From assembly GCA_900316575.1 (NCBI GenBank), contig ONDJ01000011.1, positions 1-55,997 on the forward strand: a stretch of 55,997 nt of DNA. Reading direction: 5' to 3'. This DNA is from an uncultured Prevotellaceae bacterium. GTDB lineage: Bacteria > Bacteroidota > Bacteroidia > Bacteroidales > Bacteroidaceae. Both the position numbers and the translations under genes were made by a program. Shown piece after piece: positions 46,056 to 54,575 of the stretch. Below the pieces are notes generated by a model. The model did not search any database, had not been told where the DNA came from, and saw only the letters and a list, made by a program, of their open reading frames with translations. Positions within the stretch are counted from its first letter, which is position 1. Each line of letters opens with the position of its first letter.

Positions 46056-47159
46056 TTAGAGTTCGGCATCCTTGAGTCGCTCTGCGTTTTCGGCTACGAT
46101 GAGGTGGTCTATGCAATCTTGGATGTCGCCATCCATGAAAGCGGCAAGGTTGTAGATGGTATAGCCGATGCGATGGTCGGTGATACGTCCTTGGGGATAG
46201 TTGTAAGTGCGGATTTTAGCAGATCGGTCGCCTGTAGATACGAGTGTTTTGCGGCGCGAAGCGATGTCGTCAACGTATTTCTGATGTTCGCGGTCGTAGA
46301 TAAATGTGCGCAGTCGAGCCAAAGCACGTTCTTTGTTCTTAGGTTGGTCGCGCGTTTCGGTACACTCGATAAGGATTTCCTCGGTTTCTCCCGTGTTGGG
46401 GTTTTTCCATGGATAGCGCAGACGCACACCGCTTTCCACTTTGTTCACATTCTGCCCACCGGCTCCTGAGCTGCGGAACGTGTCCCACTTGATGAGTCCT
46501 TCGTGGATTTCAACATCGAAAGGCTCGGCTTCGGGCAATACGGCCACGGTTGCTGCACTGGTATGGACGCGGCCTTGCGTTTCGGTTTGTGGAACACGTT
46601 GCACACGATGCACACCGCTTTCGTATTTCAGTGTGCCATATACATCGGATCCTGTGACTGAGCAGACTATCTCCTTAAACCCACCAACAGCTCCTTCGTT
46701 TGCTGAAGAAACTTCAAGTCGCCAACCTTTGCGCTCGCAATACTTTGCATACATCCGAAAGAGGTCGCCGGCGAATAGTGCCGCTTCGTCGCCTCCTGTG
46801 CCACCGCGAATTTCGAGAATAGCGTTTTTGCTGTCTTCAGGGTCTTTGGGAACGAGCATCAGTTTGATGCGCTCTTCCATTTCGGGCAGACGTGCTTCGC
46901 TCTGTGCGAGTTCTTCGCGTGCCATTTCTTTAAGTTCAGCATCGGTCTCGGTAACAAGCAGCGTCTTGGCTTCTTCTAGATTGGCTAATAGGCGAGCATA
47001 TTCTTCGCGAGCCTGCATGAGGTCTTCTAACTCCTTGTACTCGCGTGTAAGCCTCACATAGCGTTGTTGGTCGGCAATAACCGACGGGTCGGTGATAAGT
47101 GTGGCAGTTTCTTCGTAGCGACTGCGTAGTGCGTCTAATTTATCTAAGAGAGTGTTCAT
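46056..47159 (-). CDS. prfA: Peptide chain release factor 1
   Basis: The 367-residue protein has the catalytic G-G-Q (residues 234-236) in S-S-G-A-G-G-Q-N-V-N-K-V-E-S-G-V. The stop-codon-reading tripeptide region is R-V-P-Q-T-E, the PxT form of RF1, which reads UAA and UAG. Start: the ATG at 47159 (M-N-T-L-L-D-K-L-D-A-L) gives the expected length; an upstream extension is not supported. Monocistronic by appearance, 251 bp upstream of rpsF. Confidence 0.96.
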   Translation of the reverse strand: MNTLLDKLDALRSRYEETATLITDPSVIADQQRYVRLTREYKELEDLMQAREEYARLLANLEEAKTLLVTETDAELKEMAREELAQSEARLPEMEERIKLMLVPKDPEDSKNAILEIRGGTGGDEAALFAGDLFRMYAKYCERKGWRLEVSSANEGAVGGFKEIVCSVTGSDVYGTLKYESGVHRVQRVPQTETQGRVHTSAATVAVLPEAEPFDVEIHEGLIKWDTFRSSGAGGQNVNKVESGVRLRYPWKNPNTGETEEILIECTETRDQPKNKERALARLRTFIYDREHQKYVDDIASRRKTLVSTGDRSAKIRTYNYPQGRITDHRIGYTIYNLAAFMDGDIQDCIDHLIVAENAERLKDAEL

Positions 47160-47279
47160 TGACGTTTGGTGGTTGTTGTCTTCAGAGCCTTTCGGGGCGC
47201 GAAAATACGCGATTATCTTGAAACACAGAGCTTTCACATACTGATTTCTTGCTTCTTTCTGTGAAAACAAAACGAAAAA

Positions 47280-47314
47280 GCCCTCAATGTCTTCACGTAA
47301 AGAGCATTGAGGGC
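47280..47314 (-). terminator. Intrinsic terminator after the 47388-48650 gene
   Basis: A 10-bp stem (GCCCTCAATG at 47280-47289 with its complement at 47305-47314). On the minus strand it is followed by TTTTTCGTTTTG. It ends the run of three secreted-protein genes. Confidence 0.85.
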
Positions 47315-47387
47315 GTTGAGGCGATGACTTCTTTAGGTTTGGAGGTTATAGGAAGTTCCTCCTATGAAAGTCAAGTTTCATGGGATC

Positions 47388-48650
47388 TTATTTGAGTTTC
47401 ATGGTCTTAAAGCCGCCGCTGAACATATATGAATCAATATACTGAACGGTCAGTCCGCGATAAACTGCTTTTTGCATCAGTGTGGTATAGGCGAGCCATT
47501 TCTGTCCTTTTGAGTCGGTGTAAGTCCAGCCCACATCAACGGCTCTTTGGTCTATAATGTTTGAACCGCTGCGATAGAGTGGACGCCAACCGCTTGAGAG
47601 GAATACCACGGGGGCATTCTTGTGCTCGGGGTCTTCGCGACCTATACACATGCGCACTTTGGCTTCGACGCCAGGGATTGCAGCGTAGGTTTGTGGCATA
47701 TCTTGCGCAACCTTGTTTTCGTCGATCACTTCAAGACGAATTTCGTTGCGTTTCTTCATGGCAGCTTGATACATTTGTGTGAACTGATCGGCGCGTTGGT
47801 CGCTTGCCCATTTAGGGTGCTTGGTCAAGAAGTTGGTCCAGGCGCATTCTAATTCGCGGTAGTTGTTGTAGGCTGCTACTTTGTTTCCCTCGCTGTATGC
47901 TTTTTCGGCCTGCGTATAGATAGAATATACCGATTCAAAGATGTTTTGGTAGTCGGACTTCATGGCAAGTTCCTCGGCGGCTCTCATTAGTTGGAAACCG
48001 CGAGCGCAACGCGTGGGTTCGTCTTCCCAAAGTGTTTGAGTGTTTCCATCGCTATCAATGATTTGATTTTGTGAGCCGTCAACCATTTTTTGCGCGAGGA
48101 ACCCAAAGGCGTAGTGGTAAGCCACGACATACGCTTTGATCATCTGACGGAAATTCTTGTAGTCGTCGGGCTTTTGCATGTATTCGTAGAAGAATGCATT
48201 GACTACTGGCTCACCATAAGCCAAGACTTTTCCGCCTGGTATGCCCGTGCAGCAAGCATTGATATAAACTTTGTGAGCTCCTTCTCTATAGGTAATAGCT
48301 TCGCAAATCTTTACGTACAGATAATATACGTAGTCTTCAATCTTCTGTGTGCCGTCAAGATAAACGCCTGTGTTTGCAAAGGCCGTTTTGTCGTAGGGGA
48401 ATAAACCTTCGGGCACGCCCGTTGTTTCAGATGACGTTACTTGGCCTTCATTGCCTACAGTTTGGCCTTCGTTGGCTGTCGTTTGTTCTTCGTTGGTGGT
48501 GGCCTGTTGTTCGTTTCCTGTAACTGATGAGACAACTTGTTCGGCCTGTTGACGTACTGCGCGTCCCAATCTGCGCAAAATCTGCGCTTGTGCTGGGAGG
48601 GCAAGGCTCATGAGCAGGGCGATGCTGAGCAGGGAAAAAATCTTTTTCAT
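47388..48650 (-). CDS. Secreted protein of unknown function with an N-E heptad stretch
   Basis: The 420-residue protein has a signal peptide (cleavage near A-Q-A-Q). A basic stretch R-R-L-G-R-A-V-R and then four exact seven-residue repeats starting N-E (residues 46, 53, 60, 67) follow. The long remaining region is mostly helical with many aromatic and Ala residues. It contains A-C-C-T-G near residue 133 and a beta-rich C-terminus with V-V-F-L-S-S-G-W-R-P. No known domain recognised. It is 88 bp downstream of the 20-residue-repeat gene and may belong to one transcript with it. Likely periplasmic or surface-located. Confidence 0.7.
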   Translation of the reverse strand: MKKIFSLLSIALLMSLALPAQAQILRRLGRAVRQQAEQVVSSVTGNEQQATTNEEQTTANEGQTVGNEGQVTSSETTGVPEGLFPYDKTAFANTGVYLDGTQKIEDYVYYLYVKICEAITYREGAHKVYINACCTGIPGGKVLAYGEPVVNAFFYEYMQKPDDYKNFRQMIKAYVVAYHYAFGFLAQKMVDGSQNQIIDSDGNTQTLWEDEPTRCARGFQLMRAAEELAMKSDYQNIFESVYSIYTQAEKAYSEGNKVAAYNNYRELECAWTNFLTKHPKWASDQRADQFTQMYQAAMKKRNEIRLEVIDENKVAQDMPQTYAAIPGVEAKVRMCIGREDPEHKNAPVVFLSSGWRPLYRSGSNIIDQRAVDVGWTYTDSKGQKWLAYTTLMQKAVYRGLTVQYIDSYMFSGGFKTMKLK

Positions 48651-48738
48651 TGTTGTAAGGGTGTTTGTGTATGGATAAATAATGTTTTCCTTTGTTAGGG
48701 CCTTTTAGAAAGAAGTATGAGATGCTTTTCTAATAGCT

Positions 48739-49209
48739 TTAGCGTATTGCAACTGCGCCTACCAGCACGGGGATAGGCAGTGGGTAGTCGGTTGTATAAA
48801 GTATGTCGGACATATATGTACTACGCCCTTTGCGGATGTGGCGACCATCGTAATTGCAAATCACGTCGCTCTGATAGGTGCTTCGTCCTTTGTGGATGTA
48901 ACGTCCATTGACGGTGAGCAAGATGTTGCCTTGTAGAGTGCTTCGTCCGCCATAAACGTATTCGCCATCAAAGGTTAGCACGATGTCGCTTTGGTAGGTG
49001 CTGTTTCCTTTATAGATATGCTTTCCGTCGTAGGTTAGTACGATGTCGCTCTGGTAGGTGCTGTTGCCACGGTAGAGGTGTGAGCCGTCGTAGGTGAAGA
49101 GAATGTCGGACTGCAAGGAAGAATTTCCTTGATAGATGTAAACACAGCTTTGCCCGTAAAGCGCAAAGGGCGTTAAGAGTAGCAACAAAGATAGCAACGT
49201 GTGTTTCAT
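48739..49209 (-). CDS. Secreted protein made of six 20-residue repeats
   Basis: The 156-residue protein has a signal peptide (to about residue 20). From about residue 26 to 145 it is one motif repeated six times with an exact period of 20. The glycine opening G-(N/R)-S falls at 28, 48, 68, 88, 108 and 128. Each unit reads roughly G-x-S-T-Y-Q-S-D-I then L-T-Y-D-G-x-H-I-Y. Alternating polar and hydrophobic residues with conserved Gly and Asp suggest stacked beta hairpins, a solenoid or a propeller-like closed fold. The short tail is hydrophobic (P-V-L-V-G-A-V-A-I-R). Function unknown. It follows the propeller-protein gene by 30 bp and is probably co-transcribed. Confidence 0.78.
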   Translation of the reverse strand: MKHTLLSLLLLLTPFALYGQSCVYIYQGNSSLQSDILFTYDGSHLYRGNSTYQSDIVLTYDGKHIYKGNSTYQSDIVLTFDGEYVYGGRSTLQGNILLTVNGRYIHKGRSTYQSDVICNYDGRHIRKGRSTYMSDILYTTDYPLPIPVLVGAVAIR

Positions 49210-49239
49210 AGCTGTTGAGGGATGAGCTGAGGGAAGAAA

Positions 49240-50757
49240 CTATTTTTTGCGTGCAATGAAAGCCCAAAGTCCTACTCCTGCCAAGATACTACAAATGGCA
49301 CTTGGCGCAAGCCACGAAGCGTTCTCTTCAATCCAATTTGTATCTGACAATGTCGGTTCTGCGTTGTCTGTATTAGATGTCTGAGCACTGTTGTTGGCTT
49401 CTTCCGTCGGCGATGCACCCATCTCGCTTGGAGGGTCAACGGGAGTTTCAGGCTCTCGATACGTTACCTCATAAATATTTACGGCATTGCCCCCCTTGTC
49501 TCTCCTTCCCTGCGACGTGACAATGACAAAGCGTCCGTCTTTAGAGATGTCTAATCCTACGGGATAGGAGTCGCAAGCGATGCTCGCCGTAAGTTTCATG
49601 GTGCGTGTGTCCACCACGCAGACTTGAGATGCATTGTTGCAAGCAGCAAATACGTAGCGGCCGCTTGGCGAAAGTTCAATGGTGCGGGCACCCGTGCCAA
49701 CTTTGCAGCTTTCCCAGCCGGCTACAACAGTTGTTTTGCTTTCCATGCTTTGAGCCGCATTGAGAAACTTGTCAAGCCGAATACGCTGTACATACCCGCC
49801 GCCGTTGATGCTCAGGTAGAGCCAACCGTCGCGTATGACCAGATGGCGCACATTGCTCATCATTCCTTGAACACGTCCCATGAAGCTTTGCGTTTGCATG
49901 TCAATGACGGCAATGCCTCCGCCGCCGCCCATGCAGCCAACGAGCAAATAGCGGTCGTCGGGTGTGAAAACTGTTCCTCTCAGGGCATAGCCACTGCCAT
50001 TGTCGCGGTCAACCGAGACGGTAGTGCTATAGTTGAGCGGTAGTACATAGTTTACCACAATGCACGCTTCGTGTTTCCAATCCGTGGGATTTTGACTACT
50101 GATGTCTATAAGCCCTACGGTGTTGTTGCCCCAATGAGTAATAGCAACGTGTTTGTTGTCGTGCGAAACGGCCACCATCTTTGGTAGCGGGCCTGTCTCC
50201 ATCATTCGAACGATTTCGTCCGTCTGGGTGTCAATGATAGCCACGGCTGAGGGGTCTTGGGCGTTGATGTCGTAGCTGCGCCGGTAATATGGCACCCAAA
50301 GGTAGCGACCACCGTGGCTGAATGCAGCTTCTACGGGCTTGCCCATAAAGACGTTGCTCTTGGGATAGTGCGTGAAAGGATAGAGTGGCGATGGTTCGCT
50401 CCACAATGCTTCGTGGGCTGGCCCGATGTTGTGGCTAATGATTTTAAGACGTCGGTTTGTGCCCATCTCAAAAACCACGGTTGTCCCGCCTTCTAAGGAG
50501 TTGATATAGTACTTACTGCCATCCGGATGAATGTTTGCCGACTTTGGGGAATTGATAGCCGCATCACGCGTGTCGGCAGTTCCGCCGAAGTTTTGTCTTT
50601 TGCCAACAAGTGTGATTTTTATAGAACCATCTTCAGCCGAAGCTATAGTGCCAATCTTTGGATGTACCAATGGCGGTGTGCTCTGAGCCAAAGCAGAATA
50701 CGGAAGCAGAGTCCAGAGCATACCGAAAAGCATTAGCAATGTGTAAGTGCGCTTCAT
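49240..50757 (-). CDS. YncE-like beta-propeller protein with C-terminal membrane anchor
   Basis: The 505-residue protein starts at the ATG at 50757 (M-K-R-T-Y-T-L-L-M-L-F), chosen because it opens a signal peptide. Propeller blades show as repeated segments such as V-A-I-I-D-T-Q-T-D-E-I-V, H-V-A-I-T-H-W-G-N-N-T-V-G-L-I-D and F-A-A-C-N-N-A-S-Q-V-C-V-V-D-T. A Ser/Thr/Asn-rich linker (~430-465) leads to one membrane helix (~478-501) ending in R-K-K. This arrangement resembles sorting-enzyme or tail-anchor signals, but no known motif precedes the helix. Likely faces the periplasm or surface. First of three adjacent secreted-protein genes. Confidence 0.77.
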   Translation of the reverse strand: MKRTYTLLMLFGMLWTLLPYSALAQSTPPLVHPKIGTIASAEDGSIKITLVGKRQNFGGTADTRDAAINSPKSANIHPDGSKYYINSLEGGTTVVFEMGTNRRLKIISHNIGPAHEALWSEPSPLYPFTHYPKSNVFMGKPVEAAFSHGGRYLWVPYYRRSYDINAQDPSAVAIIDTQTDEIVRMMETGPLPKMVAVSHDNKHVAITHWGNNTVGLIDISSQNPTDWKHEACIVVNYVLPLNYSTTVSVDRDNGSGYALRGTVFTPDDRYLLVGCMGGGGGIAVIDMQTQSFMGRVQGMMSNVRHLVIRDGWLYLSINGGGYVQRIRLDKFLNAAQSMESKTTVVAGWESCKVGTGARTIELSPSGRYVFAACNNASQVCVVDTRTMKLTASIACDSYPVGLDISKDGRFVIVTSQGRRDKGGNAVNIYEVTYREPETPVDPPSEMGASPTEEANNSAQTSNTDNAEPTLSDTNWIEENASWLAPSAICSILAGVGLWAFIARKK

Positions 50758-50801
50758 GATAATTAAGTTGATGCTTCGTGAGGAATGCGTAATAAAAACG
50801 T

Positions 50802-50845
50802 GGCAAAAGGAATATCGTTCTTCTTTAGAATGATATCCCTTTGCC
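50802..50845 (-). terminator. Terminator after the carboxy(nor)spermidine dehydrogenase gene
   Basis: A long, slightly imperfect hairpin (GGCAAAAGGAATATC at 50802-50816 against GATATCCCTTTGCC at 50832-50845). On the minus strand it is followed by ACGTTTTTATT. It lies 13 bases past the stop. Confidence 0.75.
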
Positions 50846-50857
50846 TTCAGCTTGTTT

Positions 50858-52084
50858 TTAGAGTTCAAGATCCACGTCGTGGAGTTCGTGCCACGGCAGT
50901 CCCTGCTTGTTGAGTTCTTCCATGAAGGGATCCGGGTCGAATTCCTCAACGTTGTGCACACCAGGCTTTTTCCATAGTCCAAGCATAAACATACGGGCAC
51001 CTATGCAGGCGGGTACACCGGTAGTGTAGCTTACGCCTTGCATACCAGTCTCTTCGTAGGCAGCTTGGTGCGAACAGTTGTTATATATATAATAGGTATG
51101 TTCCTTTCCGTCTTGACCAATGCCACGAATGCGGCAGCCGATGGAAGTTTCGCCCGTGTAGTTCTCGCCAAGGTCTTGCGGATTGGGCAATACGGCTTTG
51201 AGGAACTGAAGGGGAACAATTTTGACGCGGGCTGTACCTGAGCCATCGGCTAATTGAGCTTCGTATTCTACTTCATCGATGCGGCTCATACCGATGTTTT
51301 GTATCACTTCAAGATGCTTCAAGTATTGTTGCCCGAATGTCATCCAGAAGCGTGCGCGCTTGATCGTAGGATAGTTGATAACGAGGCTCTCTATCTCTTC
51401 GTGGTGCAGCAGATAGCTGTCGCGTGGGCCAATGTTGGGGTAGGTGAGGTCCTTGTGAATTTCGAGCGGAGCCGTCTCTACCCACTTGCCATTCTCCCAG
51501 TAAAGTCCTTTTTGTGTGATTTCGCGAATATTGATTTCGGGATTAAAATTGGTGGCAAAGGCTTTGTGGTGGTCGCCGGCGTTGCAATCTACGATGTCTA
51601 AGTATTGTATTTCCTTGAAATGGTGCTTAGCTGCGTAGGCGGTGAAGATGCTCGTAACGCCTGGGTCAAAGCCGCAACCCAATATGGCAGTCAGCCCTGC
51701 TTTTTCGAAGCGCTCGCGATATGCCCATTGCCATGAGTATTCAAAGTGTGCTTCGTCTTTTGGCTCGTAGTTGGCTGTGTCGAGATAGGAGCAGCCATAT
51801 TCTAAGCAAGCATCCATGATGGTGAGGTCCTGATAGGGCAGGGCGAGGTTCATCACCAAGTCGGGCTGAAAGTCGCGAAACAGCGCCACGAGTTCTGGCA
51901 CATTGTCGGCATCCACTTGTGCCGTTCTGATAGCGGGATTGCCAATCGCTTTGACAATGGCATCGCATTTACTCTTGGTGCGCGAGGCGATCATGATTTC
52001 TGTGAACACGTCGCTGTTCTGTGCTACCTTGTGTGCGGCAACCGTGGCCACACCACCAGCTCCGATGATAAGTACTTTTCCCAT
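50858..52084 (-). CDS. Saccharopine dehydrogenase-family carboxy(nor)spermidine dehydrogenase
   Basis: The 408-residue cytoplasmic protein begins with a Rossmann motif V-L-I-I-G-A-G-G-V-A-T-V-A-A and has L-G-C-G-F-D-P-G-V-T in the middle, as in carboxynorspermidine/carboxyspermidine dehydrogenases. These reduce the imine formed from aspartate semialdehyde and a diamine, a step of the alternative spermidine pathway used by gut Bacteroidetes. The decarboxylase partner (NspC) is not in the window. Start: the ATG at 52084 and not the in-frame TTG 18 bp upstream. A promoter lies 114 bp upstream. A lysine-pathway saccharopine enzyme is the less likely alternative. Confidence 0.87.
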   Translation of the reverse strand: MGKVLIIGAGGVATVAAHKVAQNSDVFTEIMIASRTKSKCDAIVKAIGNPAIRTAQVDADNVPELVALFRDFQPDLVMNLALPYQDLTIMDACLEYGCSYLDTANYEPKDEAHFEYSWQWAYRERFEKAGLTAILGCGFDPGVTSIFTAYAAKHHFKEIQYLDIVDCNAGDHHKAFATNFNPEINIREITQKGLYWENGKWVETAPLEIHKDLTYPNIGPRDSYLLHHEEIESLVINYPTIKRARFWMTFGQQYLKHLEVIQNIGMSRIDEVEYEAQLADGSGTARVKIVPLQFLKAVLPNPQDLGENYTGETSIGCRIRGIGQDGKEHTYYIYNNCSHQAAYEETGMQGVSYTTGVPACIGARMFMLGLWKKPGVHNVEEFDPDPFMEELNKQGLPWHELHDVDLEL

Positions 52085-52197
52085 GATATGTTCTGTTTTC
52101 AAAAATAGGTTAAAGGTTATAGCTTAAGAGGCTAAAGAGCCTATAGGGTCTTTCAACTTTTAACGCTTAAACGCTAAACTTGTGTTGTTTTCGGTGG

Positions 52198-52227
52198 CAA
52201 AGATAAAGAAAAAGGCAAAGTATCAAA
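52198..52227 (-). promoter_or_regulatory. Possible promoter of the carboxy(nor)spermidine dehydrogenase gene
   Basis: Minus strand: TATCTTTG at 52205-52198 (-7) and TTTG at 52227-52224 (-33). The spacer is 18 bases, slightly shorter than usual. Confidence 0.45.
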
Positions 52228-52287
52228 AACTTGCGCTCTATATTCTAAGCACAGTGGTCTTGGGCTTATCCCAAATTTTGAGGAAAA

Positions 52288-53301
52288 CTAATAGATGTCG
52301 CGCCGGCGCTTAACAATTAGCGACACAATGACGGGCACGCCAATCAGCGGTGTTATGGCATTTGCTGGTAGTGTGCCAGCCTTTGAGGGTAGATGGCAGA
52401 CAATGGTTGTAAAGAGCGTAAGCACCATGCCGCAAAGGGCTGTTGCAGGCAGCAAAGTGGCGTGGTCGCTCCGGCGCAATATGAAACGTGCCGCATGGGG
52501 AGCTGCCAAGCCTATAAAGGCTATCGGGCCACAGGACGCTGTAACGGCGGCTGTGAGATATCCGCAAACAATGAGTGACAGTGTGCGCACGGTCTGTACG
52601 CGAATGCCAAGTGCTGAAGCGTAGTCGCCACCAAGCATCAATGCATCGAGCGATTTGGTGAGAAAGAGTAGGGGAAGCATTCCGAAGAATACAGCTATGG
52701 CAAACCAGCCAATGCGGTTGGCGGTGAGTTGTCCGAAATCACCCATACCCCAAAAAACAAACGACTGCACACCGTAGTCTGTGGCATAAAAGGCCAATAG
52801 TGTAGTCACGCTCCCAATCAGAAACGAAATCATCACTCCTGCAATGAGCACCAGGGCGTTGTTGCGCATAATTGTGGAACAAACAGCCAACAGCGCAATG
52901 ACCACGAGGCTGCCCATAAGCGACAAGGTTGCAGTGAGCAACGTTCCGCCTGCGGTGAGTGCCCCACCAATGGCAATGCCTGGAATCAGCATAGAGGCGG
53001 CAGCACCGAGTGACGCTCCTGCACTCACGCCAAGCACTCCAGGCTCTGCCAAGGGGTTTTCGAGGATGGTTTGCATCAATAGCCCGCCAATGCTGAGTGC
53101 TATTCCTGCAATCAGTGCTGTGAGCAATGCAGGCAAACGACTTTCAAGGATGATAAAACGCGCTACTTCGTTGGTCGTGTCACCGAAAAAGATCTGTGCG
53201 ATGTCTCGCATGGATATGCTGGCAGAGCCTACGCATAGACCTGTGCCAAAGAGCAATAAGCACACGAGCAATGCAAGGGGAAAGAAAATGCGTCTTTTCA
53301 T
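52288..53301 (-). CDS. FecCD-family ABC transporter permease (iron-siderophore, haem or B12 type)
   Basis: The 337-residue membrane protein has the FecCD/BtuC pattern. R-L-P-A-L-L-T-A-L-I-A-G near residue 55 is followed by G-G-L-L-M-Q-T-I-L-E-N-P-L-A-E-P-G-V-L-G-V-S-A-G-A, and later G-P-I-A-F-I-G-L-A-A-P-H-A-A-R with about ten helices. It forms the inner-membrane channel for iron complexes, haem or cobalamin. The binding-protein gene lies 11 bp upstream. No ATPase gene follows: the next gene downstream is unrelated and has its own promoter, so the ATPase must be elsewhere. Confidence 0.93.
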   Translation of the reverse strand: MKRRIFFPLALLVCLLLFGTGLCVGSASISMRDIAQIFFGDTTNEVARFIILESRLPALLTALIAGIALSIGGLLMQTILENPLAEPGVLGVSAGASLGAAASMLIPGIAIGGALTAGGTLLTATLSLMGSLVVIALLAVCSTIMRNNALVLIAGVMISFLIGSVTTLLAFYATDYGVQSFVFWGMGDFGQLTANRIGWFAIAVFFGMLPLLFLTKSLDALMLGGDYASALGIRVQTVRTLSLIVCGYLTAAVTASCGPIAFIGLAAPHAARFILRRSDHATLLPATALCGMVLTLFTTIVCHLPSKAGTLPANAITPLIGVPVIVSLIVKRRRDIY

Positions 53302-53312
53302 ACCGTTTGTGA

Positions 53313-54575
53313 CTATTCGGTTAGCGGAGCTATGTATTTTGCTGAAAAATAGGAGGCTCGCAGTTCGGGATGAAATGTTTGAACAAATTCTTCAAGCAGT
53401 TTGTCGGGATGGAAGGGTGTTTCCTCGTAGAAAGGGGTGCGGAACGTGTTACAGCCCACAATGTGGCGCTCGTTCCAAGGTTTGAAGCGTTTGTAGCGTG
53501 CGTCGTTAGCTGCAATGCTGGCATAAGTATAGTCTGTGGCGTTTCCGTATTTCATAAACCAGTAGTCGGCTTCGCTGCAACGGGTATATACGCGCTCAAA
53601 ATCGAGCGGCACAGACCCGCTTACCGTGTCGGAGGCAAATAAATAGGCAAGTCCGGCATCAGCATAGAGCCTGCCCATGGTGCTACGGCCTCCAGCTACA
53701 TACCAAACGGGGCCCGTCCTTAGATCTACCATCAGCGTTGGGTGCGACTTGGCTTTGGTCGCTATGGCTTTCCATTTCATATAGCGGGCTTCAACTTCGT
53801 CAAAAAGCGAATCGGCTCTTGCTTCACAGCCCAGCAACATGCCATAAAAGCGCATCCACTCGGCTCTGCCCAAAGGCGAAGTTTCCATATAGTCGGCGCA
53901 AGCGATGACTGGTATTCCAATACGCTCCACTGGGCCTGGAACATGGTCGCGAAACGGAGATATCAACAAGCCGTCGGCTTTGTGTGCAACGATTTGCTCT
54001 ATAGCGGGCTGCATGGCTTGTCCAAAGTTGGCCAGCGAACCTTCAGCCAAAGCCTTGCGCAATGGCGCAGAGCAGATGTAATCGGCATCGCATACGCCTA
54101 TGATTTGGCCGATACAGCCTAAGTTCTCAGCCAATGCTGCATGGACCGCACTGAAAGCAACGGCGCGTTTGAGGGGCGTGCGCACTATAATTCCTTGGGG
54201 GAGATGCTTTGGAAGTGGTTTGTCGCTTGGAATGAGAAGGTACGTTGCGGCAGTTTGCCCTTTGTGCCAAGGATCGGCAATATCTACGCGCGTGAAACTA
54301 TCGGTGCGTCCCACTGAGAGCAGTGTGGCATAGCGAAAAGCTATGTCGCTGGTCGTTGCCTCTTCGCTCGTTTTCTCGTGGCATGAAAGCATAGACATGC
54401 CACAAGGAAGCACTACAATCAAGAGGGAAAGTGCTTTGGCAAAATGAAGCCCCAATCTATATAGGCCGTTCGGCAAAAGCTGAAAATGCTCCTTGCGGCG
54501 TTCTTTTAAGTGCAATGCACGAATAATTTCAATAGCCACAGCTTTAGCTGAAGAAATAACGCGCCTCTTCAACAC
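53313..54575 (-). CDS. ABC transporter substrate-binding lipoprotein (iron-siderophore/B12 type)
   Basis: The 420-residue reading from GTG at 54575 contains a binding-protein fold like BtuF/FhuD-type clamps, with D-G-L-L-I-S-P-F-R-D and G-I-P-V-I-A-C-A-D-Y-M-E-T-S-P-L-G-R-A-E-W. A lipobox-like L-S-C sits at Cys65, so the true signal peptide probably begins later. A TTG near residue 34 or 41 would give a normal ~30-residue lipoprotein signal; no ATG is in place. The start is therefore uncertain. It is paired with the FecCD permease. Its GTG directly abuts the stop of the WecA-like gene, suggesting a shared transcript. Confidence 0.82.
   Translation of the reverse strand: MLKRRVISSAKAVAIEIIRALHLKERRKEHFQLLPNGLYRLGLHFAKALSLLIVVLPCGMSMLSCHEKTSEEATTSDIAFRYATLLSVGRTDSFTRVDIADPWHKGQTAATYLLIPSDKPLPKHLPQGIIVRTPLKRAVAFSAVHAALAENLGCIGQIIGVCDADYICSAPLRKALAEGSLANFGQAMQPAIEQIVAHKADGLLISPFRDHVPGPVERIGIPVIACADYMETSPLGRAEWMRFYGMLLGCEARADSLFDEVEARYMKWKAIATKAKSHPTLMVDLRTGPVWYVAGGRSTMGRLYADAGLAYLFASDTVSGSVPLDFERVYTRCSEADYWFMKYGNATDYTYASIAANDARYKRFKPWNERHIVGCNTFRTPFYEETPFHPDKLLEEFVQTFHPELRASYFSAKYIAPLTE

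Noticed and set aside
47388-48650. Metacaspase-like A-C-C-T-G segment
   Set aside because: The upstream catalytic His motif and the D-x-C context of caspase-like peptidases are missing.
49240-50757. Pyrroloquinoline-quinone-type dehydrogenase or known T9SS cargo
   Set aside because: The propeller repeats are YncE-like without cofactor-binding motifs, and the C-terminus is a membrane helix with basic end rather than a T9SS sorting domain.
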